Positions 33,078 to 45,467 of a stretch of DNA of 64,000 nucleotides are shown here, in pieces (positions within the stretch are counted from its first letter, which is position 1; each line of letters starts with the position of its first letter). A program made the position numbers and the translations under genes. The DNA is taken from the NCBI GenBank assembly GCA_020740775.1, contig JAHEWK010000015.1, forward strand, positions 1,426,001 through 1,490,000. Direction: 5' to 3'. The stretch comes from Ilyonectria destructans. Lineage: Eukaryota > Ascomycota > Sordariomycetes > Hypocreales > Nectriaceae. Under the pieces are notes generated by a model that ran no database searches, had not been told where the DNA came from, and was given only the letters and a program-made list of their open reading frames with translations.

Positions 33078-34169
33078 TTTGTGGGTGCTGCAAGTGATGA
33101 GGTTCGAGGCAAAAGAATATGAGACGCGAGCATGAGAACAACGCGCCAAGTCTGCAGTGTAGCTTGACTGCCCACGGTGTTGAAAGAACAGGAGCAGTGA
33201 CAAGACGGATGACAGTTCCGCGAAGAGGATTAATAAAGAAAACGATAGCGAACAACAAAATACCGAGGATATGTATGATACCGGGATACGCCTAATGGGG
33301 AAAAGTTGGCGGAGTGTGTTCCGGGGCCGGCGCTAGTTAGTGTATTACTCGTCATCTTACAGACAAGATGGTGAGAAAATGGAGTTAAAAATCTCCGGGA
33401 TCCGGCCGTATTTTCTGCCGAAGAGGTTTAGAGGATGTCATCGTCCGGACCGAGTCTGAGAAGCATTGGGTTTTGGTTCATCTGCAGAGTTCTCGCCATT
33501 TGGGGTGGCCCGTTTTAGCGTCACTACCATAAAGTCCCGCATAACATCCCCGGATTACTCCAGATTACCCCACGTTTCCAAGGATGATAATTATTTTGAA
33601 TTTGTCATATACCCTGTCATCTCTCTTGATCGTCGAATGAGTCCCTGATGAGGCAAGATGGAACAAGGGTGTAGCGTGGTTGATGCGGCAAAACGAGCCT
33701 CGGGGTTTCTTTCGGGGAACTTCCATCGTTCTGCCGAGGGCAATATTCCACTTTAGGAAAACCGGCAAGGTTGGTGACTTTCGAATTCGATAGTGCGAGA
33801 ATACCGCCTCTCAATCTGGCAACGATTGCACAGCTCTATTGGGAAATGCTGCTACCCCCGCAAGTTATCGCCGTCACATGAGGGCATTTCTATGTCCTTC
33901 CATGTCACCATCGCGGGGTAACAGCATTTTGCCATAATTCCATGACTTGTCAGCATTCTCGGCAGTGGAATAGGTGGAGAAGTTGAAGGTAAAATGACAT
34001 CGTTCGTTCGGTTGAGGGCGATAAATTACCCGGTCAGACACCCTCGGTATATCCCTGGTAATCCATCAGCTGTACTCGAACTGCCACTTCACTAAGACTT
34101 CTCCCCATCCCCTGTTGCCTGGGTTTCTCCATCTCCTGAGATTTGTCACTTCCAGGAACGTACATTGCT
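33078..34169. other. Divergent promoter: helical-repeat protein and DUF3712 protein
   Basis: About 1.09 kb between the two ATGs. No gene is supported inside it; frames at 33466-33814 are featureless. The shared region allows co-regulation of the two surface proteins. Confidence 0.5.
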
Positions 34170-35614
34170 ATGAAGTTCACCAAGAAGAAATTGCAGGATG
34201 AAGCTATTAGCCCTGTACCAGATACCGAACGGGGCAAGGAGATCAGCAACGGTGTAGAACGTTCAACACTCACGCCACACACAGTGGCGGTGCTAGATGA
34301 GACCGTGTCAGTCGACCATGTTGAAAAGGCACCGCCAGCCACTGAGCCAAAGCCAAAGAAGAGAACCAGACTCAGGCGTCACTGCGCACTCTTCAAGTGG
34401 TGGTATGTGATAGGCGGCATTATTTTCCTCGCGATTTTCCTACCGCTACTGTAAGTAATTTCTCTTGCTCCAACTACCCACCCAAGGCAATTGCGGCGAG
34501 TACTCACCGACCTTGCAGATTCAAGGTCATCTTTCCAGCAATTGTACAACTCATCATCGACAAGCAGAAGATGCCAATAATCAGTGGCGCTTTCCAGATC
34601 GTGTCACCGTCTCAGCTCAATGTATCCCTTGAAACATCTCTGAACACTCCCATAGAGGCCAAGGTTAAACCGATGACTCTATTTCTGTATAACCGCGAAA
34701 CACCTGAATTTTCGCCCTTCGTCAACCTGAATTTTCCAGCGATGAAGGTGAAAGGGAAAACAATTCTGGGCCTCACAAACGAAACTAGACCAATCATTAA
34801 TGAGACCGAGCTTTCCAATTGGTTTAACGACGTATTCGACGCAAAAGAAACAGCCCTTTCCGCCCGAGGGGATATGAAGGCATCTTCCGGGGCACTGCAC
34901 TTTTCTGCTAAATTGAAGAAAACGATCAAGATTCCCGGGTTGAACAAGCTCCACGGATTTGGAATCATTGATATGCAGCTTGTCCTACCCCCCAAAGACG
35001 ATGGAACCAATGTTAAGGGCACCGTCAACATACCCAACTGGAGTGTCCTGACACTTGGGCTCGGTGACCTCGCGTTGAATGTCTTATCTGCCGATACCGA
35101 CAAGAAAATTGGGCTCATCAATGTCCCGAATGTTTTTATTCCACCTGGGAACCATTCATTCGCTTTCACTGGGCAGATATACATTAAGGAGGTACTGGAG
35201 GATATTGGTGCCGTACTCGAAAGTCAAGCAGAGGCATTAAGTAAAGGCAATCTCAAGATCTCTGCCACAGGTAACTCTACCACGGTTAATGGTGAGCATA
35301 TTCCATTTGCCGAGAAGGTCCTCAATAATAAGCGACTCGAATCCGAGGTCTCTGTAATCGCCCTAGTCAGCCAGATATTTGGTGGCCTGTTGACAGAGGG
35401 AGGAAACGGCGGCCCTGGTTTGCTCCATCTCATAGGCGACATCGTTGGCAATAAGACCTTAGTCGAGGAGGTGCTACAGACGTTCAACTCCAGCGGCCTT
35501 TTAGACAATATGAGTTCCAAAGGGAAGGAAACAAGATCAGTTCTGGAAAGAAAGCCAGCGTTGCCAATAGTGATGGAACTCGTTACGATGGGCATGAAGA
35601 TGAACAGCTTTTGA
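34170..35614 (+). CDS. DUF3712 family membrane protein
   Basis: Two exons, 34170-34450 and 34519-35614, give 458 residues. The N-terminal 70 residues are hydrophilic and end in a basic cluster (KPKKRTRLRRH). One transmembrane helix (WWYVIGGIIFLAIFLPLL, residues 77-94) follows; the intron falls just after it. The large C-terminal part shows the DUF3712 pattern of alternating strands: AFQIVSPSQLNVSLETSLNTPI, FVNLNFPAMKVKGKTILGLTN and FGIIDMQLVLPPKDDGTN. Several N-glycosylation sequons (NVS, NET, NHS, NST, NKT, NSS) fit a lumenal or outside location, making it a type II protein. Fungal DUF3712 proteins are uncharacterised; their strand pattern resembles LEA14/lipid-handling folds, which is inference. 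It shares a promoter with the helical-repeat protein and is convergent with the multicopper oxidase (148 bp gap). Confidence 0.88.
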
Positions 35615-35762
35615 AAATGGTGGCTGGGAGTCATTTGGTAGTAAGATACTCTGAATTCAAACACTTTGATGTACTTATGAGCACTTGACCATACCCATAA
35701 TACCTCAGCAGCACATTCTTGCCATCAGCATAGACGTTTTAGACACAAGCTAGATTATCGTC

Positions 35763-38048
35763 TTAAATGCCCGAGTCACCCTCAAAGAAATCCATTTCGT
35801 TTTTCTGCCACTTCTTCCACACACGGCATACACGATCTGCTTCAATCATATGAGGGGACTTTTTCGGGAAAAGTTTGTGAGCGTCACTCTGGCGTTCCAG
35901 GATCTGCAATGCAAGACCTTCGGACGCATGCCGAGCTATATGGCAATGCATGAGCCAACTGCCAGGGTTATCCGCCTTAAAGGCGATGACAACGAAGCCA
36001 CCAGTCGGCAATAGGACTACATCCCGTCGTGGAGGATTGTCAAGGGTGAGGTCAAGACTGCCTGGGTCGTACTCTTTACCCTCGACCTGCTGCAGGATGG
36101 CAAAATCGTGGCCGTGAAGGTGGATCTAATGAGATGTGATGAGCTTTGGTCCTCGTTTCCGAGTCCACAAAGAAAGACACAACGTACCGGGTGTGCTCCG
36201 GTGATAGAACTTCCGTTTTCCATAGTTAAAACAAGGTAGACCTAAGAACGTTATTAAAACAGTAGCCCCGGTCAAGTACTGAAAGGTCAACCATACCCAT
36301 TCCTTCTCGGTGTAATCTTCAGGGATCACAACCCATTCTGAGGGAAAATTTTCGCTAGATTCACCTAGATGCATCAAAGTTGGGTCGGAATAATTAATTT
36401 GAAGTGGTGTGAAATCAGTAGGCGCGTTGCCAGATCGCTGCAACGAAAAAGCAGCCAAGGGATAGTGGGCAAACGGCGGCGTGTTCTTTGCCGTCGTGTT
36501 CAAGGTGACATTAAACTGTTCACCAAAGTCGTCGAACTTGGCGTTTGCAGCTTTACCTACAGACCATGGGATTTTCGGTCTCAGCGAGGTGTATGTCTCA
36601 TCGGAACATGCCTTGCTTATCTTAGCCCAAGGCTGCGAGGTTGGCAAGGCCGGGCTGTCATGGTCGTATCGCAGGATGCCGGTCTTTTCATAGCCTGGTC
36701 CTCCAGGTTTTATCCCACATCTGTCCGCAACCCAAGTTCTGATCCAAAAATTGCCGTCGTCTGGGACGGGGTTGCTGTCTCCTCCAAGGGGGTTGGCCTC
36801 CACGATGACATTGTATCGCTGACCGATGCCTATCAAGACCGACGTGTTGAAATAAGGCTCAATGGGTACAAAGTCTGCCGTCACAATTTGAAGCCAATGG
36901 TTATCAATGGAGAAGACGAACGTCGAGTCAAACGACGTGTTGATCAAGCGAAGCAGGTATCTTATTGGCCGCCTGGGCTTGTCGGTTGGCGTCTTGTTGA
37001 AATACAACTCATAATTCGGTGGTACCTCGAGTGTGGGAGTAATTCCGTAGTGGGACACATTTCCACGGCCATTCAGAAGGATGGTCATGTTCCCCGAATT
37101 GCGATTAAACAGAAGTTGGTAGGCACTGGTGTGAGCTTTTGTGGTTATTCGCTTTAGCACTCGAACAGTCTCATACTCATACCGGCAATCACTTACACCA
37201 ATCGGTCATTAGTAACGGACGCTTCGATGCATCAAAGGGCGCCGAAGATGGACCATGGATTGTCTGTATCTTTTCAGCTAATGTCCAAGGCGGAGCTGGA
37301 AGCTGTAACAAATACACGTGGGTAGATTGACTTACCAGTGGACCCTGCAAGCCATCTGCGTATTGTACAGAGTAGTGGCTATGATACCAAGAGGTTCCAT
37401 ACTGGGTAGCTTTGAAGGTATAGGTAAATGAGTCGCCAGGTGCGATAGGGCACTGCGTGATGCCGTTGACACCGTCCATGTCCATCGTCTGCTTCTGTCG
37501 AATCCCGTGCCAGTGGATGCTAGTGCCGTTCTTTATCATGTTGTTGATTATCGTGATTTTCAGGGTCTATTAATCAGTAAGTTTGCGCGGATCGCATGAC
37601 TCCCTAATGTAGCACTTACATCTCCCCAACACGCTTCGAGCCAGGGCCCGGGATATGTTTTATTGAACAGCTTGGCATCGAGGAAGGGTAGGCCATCTGC
37701 GTTGTAAGAACTCTCGGTCACATTCAAAGTGTAGTGTCGAGTAATACCCCGAGGGGCAAACCTCTCGTAGTCTGTGTGGATGTTGTACTCGCGGCCATCT
37801 TTGTTTCGAAGCCAACATTCTCTATTCTCGGCGATAGAGCAGGGATGCCATCCCTTCATTTGGCTGTAATCGCACTTGAAGTCATGATCGTGAGGGTTTC
37901 CTGCTGGGGGCCTGAAAACGGGAGGATTTCCAGGTAGTAGTCCAAGTGGATGCTGAGATGGATGAAACCCGAACTCGGCCACAGGCGACATAGTCAGCCA
38001 TGTGGTAAGGTCCACGACAGCATGCCAAAAGCGACCGATGAGAGTCAT
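35763..38048 (-). CDS. Multicopper oxidase (laccase-like)
   Basis: Six exons, 38048-37620, 37566-37336, 37263-37197, 37135-36297, 36241-36188 and 36125-35763, give 660 residues. All copper ligand motifs are present: HWHG (161-164), WYHSH (203-207), [10 protein letters not shown] (539-548) and HCHIARH (600-606). This is the ascomycete-laccase order of three cupredoxin domains. Such enzymes oxidise phenols or metals with reduction of O2 to water, as in melanin or lignin-related chemistry. The N-terminus is unresolved: the ATG at 38048 gives no clean signal peptide, while a possible upstream exon ending at a GTAAGT donor (38073) encodes a hydrophobic LIVLFLVSPLNLS stretch and would splice in frame to 37952, but lacks an ATG. 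Ser/Ala at the usual Trp/Val positions near the last motif (IARHASEG) is a mild oddity. Confidence 0.88.
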
Positions 38049-40111
38049 TGCGATATTGATGTTTAGACTTACGCGTTCAGATCTCGACGAGTAATTGCTA
38101 AGATTCAAAGGGCTGACAAGAAAGAGGACGATTAAATGTGTCGGCGTTATTATGTTCTTTTGTTAACGGAGAGCAGTCGCCGCGTTGTCGCCCTACGTAG
38201 GAGGCGTCGTCGTTCCAGACGCCATTGGCGGCATAAACTGACTACCAGATGATAGAATGAGACTGGGTTTCCGCGTCTGCACCTCGATCCCGGATCCGGC
38301 CAAAGCTGAAAAAATTGAGGCCGGCTGAAGGACGCATCGAGAGTTCTCGCAGCTCATCTGGACTAACCACTAATGGGCTTGTCAGCCAGCCACACCGCAT
38401 CTAGTCCGCTCAAACAGTCACAACGATTGGCCATAGCTGGGGCATTGACGGGACGGGACGGAGAGTCCTGCGGTTCGTACTAGGGCTGACAGCTCAAATC
38501 GTCCACGTGCCGCCGTCACATGGAATTCGGCAGTCCTTAATGGAGCATTCGGATCCTGTCTCTCACATATGTGACTCTGACCGCAGAAGACTGCGAGGGA
38601 TTGGGCTACATGCCGACGAATTCCAGTAGTGCGTTGCTGTGGCGTAGTCTAGAACTCAGACTTGTGGGAACGATTCTGAGACAGTCGCACTGTATTGGCG
38701 CGAACAGAAAGCGAGTGCACTTCATAGGCAGACTCGATTTTGAGGCAGGATAGGCGGTCATGCAGCGAATCTCAGAACCAGCCCAAAGGTTGTTAACCAT
38801 TTCGTTTTAAATAAATTTGATCAGTAAGTGAGATGTCTTAAACTGTGTGTATCTACTGTAAAACATGGTTTCTTATCTTCCCAGCCTTGCTAAAAGAAAA
38901 AGTAAATTTCATTGCTCTTGCAGGTAAGATCAGCACCTGATGTTGGTTTACCCCCTGCCAATTCGCCCATCAAACTGGTCACATATTACGTGTCTTGACC
39001 GGTGTGGAGAATGCGCCACTGCATAGTTTCGTCACATTCCCTTTCCCTGCTGACCGCTGTTGCACAATTCCAAGTCAGTAGCGTGTAGAAAGGCCAAGCT
39101 CAACCACCCAAGTGAGGCAATAATGACAAGCAAGAATGGCAAGTCTGCTGGTAAGCAAATTAGTTTCATTCGATATTCGCGGATAAGACAATATCTCTCT
39201 ACTTAGATACAGGCTACCGACTTCTATCTTGCATCCAGCTCTCCTGAATGCAACCCGGACATGTCGTGAGACGTCTTACCCTATACACATAAAGTCAGAA
39301 TTGAGGTAAAAGTTTTGGTTGAAAGTTGCGTGCAGAACATAATTAAAAGCATGGTAGCATAAATAAATTATGCATTGAATGTGTACTGTGCTGTGATTCC
39401 TTTTCTCTATACCTGCCTTTTAGATGAACTTCATTAATCACTCAATTTGTTTGTCTTTTCCTTGGCTTCTGTTTTCGGTAAGCGAAACGAGACAACAGGA
39501 TCACCACATCTAGCAGGTATGTGAACGTAACCATGGTCAATTCTACTTCTACCCGTCTAAAGAATAGGTGAATTCTGGTTCGCTTTTTTTCTTACAATTC
39601 TTTTCATTTGGAAACCATACCCGTCGTCGTCATGACCACTGTCCTCAAACGTCGCTGGGACACTCTCATATAGCTTGCAAGTTGGTATGCGGTTTAGTTT
39701 TGACAACGTACATGAGCACTTCAAATGTCGCAGTGACAATGCATGGGTAGTGTGAGCTGGTTAGCAACGTTGACATTCCCAGTTTAAATCGCAGAGGTGT
39801 TCCCCTACCTGGTTGGTGATGTTGCAGCTCGACAGGAGTCTAGGCGGCCCTGGAAATTAAATCGCATGACCCTGATTCTGCTATGGCAAGCAGTAGACAG
39901 GCAATATGTTTTAAATGGAACTCTTTAATGTCACGAATATAAGCAAATGGAAGAAGTGATGCAGATTGCAAAGAAATAGAATATTACGGATTAGTCTGGT
40001 GTGTGAGTAGAGAACGTAATATGAACCGGCTATCCGGTCACCTGTAAATCTCAGAGAAAAATATGTGCTTCGCTCTCCAATTATATGAGTCGACTCCCCT
40101 CATCCGCGACC
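38049..40111. other. Long intergenic region
   Basis: About 2 kb, AT-rich from about 38800 on. Apart from a possible 5' exon of the multicopper oxidase near 38074-38160, no gene is supported. Frames at 38571-38800 and 39557-39750 are featureless. No repeat was found. Confidence 0.4.
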
Positions 40112-43100
40112 CTAAACTCCAGGAGTAGTGAAGCCCGGCAACTGAGGCCAGTTGCCCAGCGAAGCCGGGTCGCCACCAATGCGGACCCAGGTGGCGTGCG
40201 AGGGCGTGGGACCGTCGAGGACGAACATCTGGTACCACGACGGGGGGCTTACGAAGGAATTGGGCGGCGCCGTGACGGTGCAGGTATTGCCAGAGCAAGA
40301 GAAGGCTGGGAACAGCGTGCGCTGGCCCATGGTGACGCCGTGGGTAGACCCAATAGAGGCCATGAGGGAGACGCGCATGTTGGCAGCGCCCTCGGCCAGT
40401 GTCGAGGTCAACCTGAAGCTGTAGGTGCCGCCGTACGCCCAGTCACGGTTAGTGACGGAAAACTCGGGCTGCGTGGCACCCGACAGTAGGTAGTCGGGCC
40501 AGAAGTACTCGAGGCGATGCTCCTGGGGGTGCTTGCCCTGATCTTGTGGGTCAGAGCCCGAGATGAGCACCTTGCCGTCGCTGAGGAGAACACCCTCGGA
40601 GTGGTACATGCGGGCAATGGTGGTGTTGGCCAAGACTGTCATGCGGTGGCCGAGGGGCTGCGAAGGGTCGTACATGACGGCGTTGAGGTTGGAGTTATCA
40701 GCCAGACCGAAGCCACCACGGCCAACCTTGGCACCGTTGATCATGAGGTAGCGGCCGTCAGGAAGAGCGACCATGGTGGGCATAACACGCTTTGAAGGCT
40801 GTTTGAACGTTAGCATGTGCAAGGTAGAACGTGGCTCAAAACGAGGGAGTTGTCTTACCATTCTCTCAATGGTCCACTCGGCGCCAGGGACTTCTGGTTG
40901 CATGATGACGCAGTTGTCGAGAGCGTTGTTTCCGGGCTCGGCAGTAGTACCGCCGCATACCAGAACGGTCAGAGGGTCGGTGAAGGGGGCCTTTTGGGGC
41001 ATAATCATCATGGTACCTTGCAGCGGATAGTTGCGGCCAGTCAGGGGATTGTCGACGGCGCCGGGCATGTCAGGCAACTTCCGGATGGACTGGAAGGTGG
41101 TCTGAGAGATGATGCGCGACTCGTTGAACTGGGCAAAGAAGATATCGCCGGTCGGCAGGATGGCCATGAAGGGGTATGAGTTGCGGCGGTTGATGGTGTC
41201 GGCGCGGGCGAGGTAGTCGAGGTAGGTAGACTCAGTGACACCCGCAGGATGAGGCAGAACCTCACACGATGGCACGATGGGCGCGTCAGAGCCAGACTCG
41301 CCACCCATAGCGAGCAGCGAGCCGTTGGACAGAATGATGGCCGTAGGATACCAGCGGGGATCAAAGAGGCGCAGGATCGTGTAGTCCTCCTCCCAGTTGT
41401 TGGTGCCGTTGTCCACGCCCTGCGGCGAGTCGGGAGTGAAGAAACGGATACCGTAAACAGACTCGGCCGACCAGCCACCGATATTGATCATACGGCCGGC
41501 CTTGTCGGGCAGGGTGAAAGAGGCCGCGCAGAACACGTCAGTCTTGAGAGCGAGCTCACGGTATGTGTTGGTGGAGTAGTCGAACTCAAACGAGCCCTCA
41601 GTGTTGTCCAAAGATGTTCCGTGCTTCTCAACAAAGACGACCTTGTTGTTGATGCCAACAGAGGAGATCAGGGGCACGATGGGCGACGTCGAGAAAAAGT
41701 CATACTCGCCCGCAGCATTGCCAGATGCGTAATGGAACGTGTTGAGTGAATCACCAGTCCATTCGTAGTAGTTGATGTGGTTGCCGGCACCGCACGTGTA
41801 GTTGCGGTCGCCAGGGCAAGGCATGCTGCAGAAAGAGTCCGACTTGAAGACATCATCGCGAGCCTCGACGGCGAGAAGATCGCCACAGACGCACTGGCGA
41901 CCGTACTCGACACCGCCAGCCGAGTAACCGAACCTCTGGCAGCGTTTGAGACAGAGTTCAATCGTCATCTCGCTGCTGGCGTAGTTGACGGCGTCCTCCC
42001 AGAGCCACTCAAGGATGTACGGGTTGCCGTTATCAAAGACGCAGCCCTTGTACTCCCATGAGCCAGGCAGGTCGGTGTCCTTGACTACGGGCACCGGGAA
42101 GACGGTAAAGTCGCCCTTGGAGTAGAGGGACAGACGATTGCCGGCACCACACGTTTGAGTGTTGTCGCCGGAGCAGGCCATGTTGCAGTCCGACTCGTCT
42201 GTCTTTTTGGCACCGTTGTTCAACGCGTTGCCGCAGTAGCACTCCTCCGAGTACTCCATGCCGGCGATAGTGAAGCCATTGGAGATGCATGTGGCAATGC
42301 ACTTCTGGGGCGTGTTGCTTGACGAGGGACTTCCCGGAGCGCCGTCCATGGCACGTCCGGGAGGGTCAATGTAGCAGCCCTTGTACGCCCAACCGCTAGG
42401 CAGGCCCGAGACGCTGGGAACATCTGATGAGGTTGAGGACACGGCAGCGGCAGTGGACTCGGTCTCGGCAGCAGTGGTAGTGGACTCAGTCTCGCCAGCA
42501 CTGGTAGTGGACTCAGTCTCGCCAGCAGTGGTAGTGGACTCAGCCACATCGGCACTGGAAGTGGACGTCTCATCTGAAGAGGATGAAGTGACAGATCCCG
42601 AGACTACTGTCGTCAAGGACGAAGCCACAGAGCTCGAGATGGCGGTGGAGGAGTCCACCGGGGAAGGACTGTCCGAAGACACAGGCGAATCACCACCCAG
42701 AGTCCAGGCATCGAGGCGGTTGGGGCCACCACAGGTCTGCGTCTTGTTGCCATGGCACGCCATGGTGCAGCCGTCGGCCAGCTCGCCACCGCCATTCTCA
42801 TACTCGTTACCGCACCAGCACTCGCCAGCGTACTCAGTGCCGGCCAGGGTGAAGCCATTGGCGTCACAGGCGGCGACGCAAAGCTGGTTGGTCATGGAAC
42901 TGGCACCTCCTGATAACCAGACCTGGCTGGTCAGAACGCGGCCAGTAGATCCCTCCCTGCAGCCCAGATTAGCCCATATCCGGATATGACAGATGCTGCA
43001 ATTGGAACGAAGATCACGTACTCGATGCAGCCGAGATAGGTCCATCCCGGAATGGTGGGAGGCACCTCGGGACCAGGTACAGCAGGTCCCTTGAAGACAG

Positions 43101-43530
43101 TCAACCTGTCTCCAGCACCACAGGGCTGATCGGCGTCGCCAGAACAAGGCATGCTGCAGTCCGAGTCGTCCACCTTGGTGGTGGGCGCCTTGTTTCCACA
43201 CCCTGCAAGGCGCGATAGTCAGTCCTCGGGCTCATAAGCTTTGGGTTTGGTGGGTCGTCACTTACAGCACTCGGCCGTGTACTCCATGCCGGCGTAGGCG
43301 AAGCCAGCCTCATCGCAGAAGGCGACACACGTCTCCGCTGTCAAGCCATCCGTATCATAGTGGACGGCACCGCTAAGGACGCGCTGGGCAGCGCTATCAA
43401 CGAAGCATCCGATGTAGCTCCAGCCTGTCTGGGGAGTCGTCGGCGGTGTCAAGTCCCTGCGGAGAATAACACTGGCCGAAGTCAAGTGAAGGAACGCTGC
43501 AGCGAGTGCAACACACCGAGTGACGGCCAT
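40112..43530 (-). CDS. Glyoxal oxidase with four WSC domains
   Basis: Four exons, 43530-43266, 43202-43022, 42956-40859 and 40798-40112, give 1076 residues. A signal peptide ([19 protein letters not shown]) is followed by four Cys-rich WSC domains, each with a GWxYxGC entry and an ECxCGN centre; domains 2 and 3 are separated by a Ser/Thr/Glu-rich linker with imperfect [12 protein letters not shown] repeats. The C-terminal 560 residues are a galactose/glyoxal-oxidase beta-propeller plus DUF1929 domain. Radical-copper residues are in place: Cys in DVFCAAS (about 625), Tyr in RWYPTAI, Tyr-His in ARMYHSEG (about 912) and His in THGVTMGQR (about 999). These enzymes oxidise aldehydes such as glyoxal and release H2O2 outside the cell; WSC domains bind wall polysaccharide. 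The last intron (60 nt) is in phase and free of stops, so a retained form would also translate. Confidence 0.93.
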
Positions 43531-45467
43531 CTGAAACCAAACGCCAAGAAATGTTGATGGCCAGAACGAATGTACTGTGAGAGGCTAAAGGCCTTTGCGT
43601 GATTTCCTACAAGGAGTAGAGGAGGGAAACCCTGGTGGCTCGAAACCTGCACCTTATATCTCTTAGTTACACACAGACGCCCAGTCATCCAGCCTCCCCT
43701 TCCCCCGACCACGGCCCGCCGTTGTCCAATAGTTCCGGTCGACTCATCGCTGAGAACCACCAAGGCTGATCGAGGGGAGGACTAAAGCCGAACCATGGTT
43801 GCCATCATGCGATCCGACGGGGGCCCGGCCAGCTGGGGTGAAGCTGAACAGCCCCGTGGGGATTGCAAAAACAATAGTCGTATTCCAAGTAAGCCTTGCA
43901 ATCTCCACGGTGCTGCCATACGGTTAGCACCTGGCGCACGCTGCCGGCCTGAGAGGGTAACCAGGAGTCGGGCACGGCAGCAGAGAGTCTAGCTTGCCAT
44001 GCACCTCTTTGAGATAACGAAACAACCAACCATGAGGGAGTAACTCAGCGAGCGTTGGGTCAACCCCTGAACGCCACCCCGGGTGGCGCACAGCACAGGA
44101 CAGGGGTTTGAAGGATTGCCATGACTGTCAGCATGCAGCTGTTTAGCTGAGGGTGCATCCAGACCGCTGTGGTACCACGGCCACAAGTATCGCCCAAATG
44201 GGTCATGACGGTTCAGGTTAAGACACTGTTACCTCATGCCAAGGCTTACACCATCCACAGGTTGATGACGAAAAGGGACGCGAACCGCACGTGTTATTTC
44301 ATGTCGGAACCGGCTTCCTGCAATTGTTTGACACGGTCGCCACTATATGAAAGCGTGTATATCAGAAGCTTTGTGCAATTGTTCAACGTGGTCGCCAACT
44401 ACGAGAAAGAGTGAAGATCAGAAGCCTCTCGGCAGAAACAGCAGCTGCCACGAACCTGTCAATATCAATTGCAGTGCCGATCCTTTCCAATCTCCCTCTT
44501 ACACCAGCTAGCACATGCCACGCTTTCCCGGGGCTAGGGCATCAAGAGCCTAGCGTCCTCGGGTAGATCATAGCGCAGACACAGAATTGACCGTGGCATT
44601 TACGGAGCAATACTCCGCGACTCCAGTGACGCGTGGTTGAGCTCCCTAATCTTTAGCCTTAAAAATAGACGACAAGCCAAGTAAAGACGACAGAGTACAG
44701 GCACAGGGGGTCTAGATCCAGATGCGCCACATCCATATCGGAAGGTGACACTAGAGATGCACTCGTCATAGGCAACCATACGCAGCCGTGCCAAGCGGAA
44801 GCTACGTAGATAACAAGAGTACATACTGCACAGCACATGCACATTGTGACGTGTTAGGGTTAAGACTAAGAGCCGCCGCCAAGCGCATCGGCCATAACTC
44901 ATCACATCTTAAGCCGATGCAAGATTTCTCGTATGGGTATCTACGCCGTCCTTATCGGCATGCATGGATGCGTTTGCATGGAGGAAAGACAAAAGATCCC
45001 AGACCGTTTGAGACGGGGGATCATGATACGGCATGTCAGACATGTTCAGCAAGGAGGGTCAATGACTACATTAGTATATTCCTAGCTGGGGTTGAGCCGA
45101 CTGCAGAGTGAGCATCCAGTATGAGAAATATAAAACAGAGCACTACCAAAGCGACCCGACGCCGTAGCCCGATTCCAGTCTAAAGATTGATCCCAGCTGC
45201 CGACCAACAGCAGCCCCACCGAAACACATAATTTAGAGGATGGTTAATCCCGGCAACGTAGCATTGTCTCCCCTGTCGGTCCCCACTCGGTGTGCGTGAT
45301 AACAGTTCCCCGGTACTAAGGTTCTGTTGGGGGGCGTTTCTAATTCGGCGCAATGCATTCGTGCGCGCGCACCCAAAAGTAAAAAGAAGCAGAACAAGAA
45401 CAAGACAAGAACAAGAGGCAAAGAACGAGAAGCAGGAGCAGAAAAGGCCGCAGCCGAGGACCGTCGC
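43531..45467. other. Long intergenic region
   Basis: About 1.9 kb between the glyoxal oxidase promoter and the 3' end of the GH16 gene. No gene is supported. It holds a 52-bp imperfect tandem duplication near 44320-44425. A purine-rich stretch at 45370-45450 is the 3' flank of the GH16 gene. Confidence 0.45.
44319..44425. repeat. Imperfect 52-bp direct repeat
   Basis: Two copies, 44319-44370 and 44374-44425, with a 55-bp period. Both begin TGCAATTGTT, share GGTCGCCA and GAAAG in the middle, and end ATCAGAAGC. About four fifths of positions match. It looks like an old local duplication without coding content. Confidence 0.6.
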
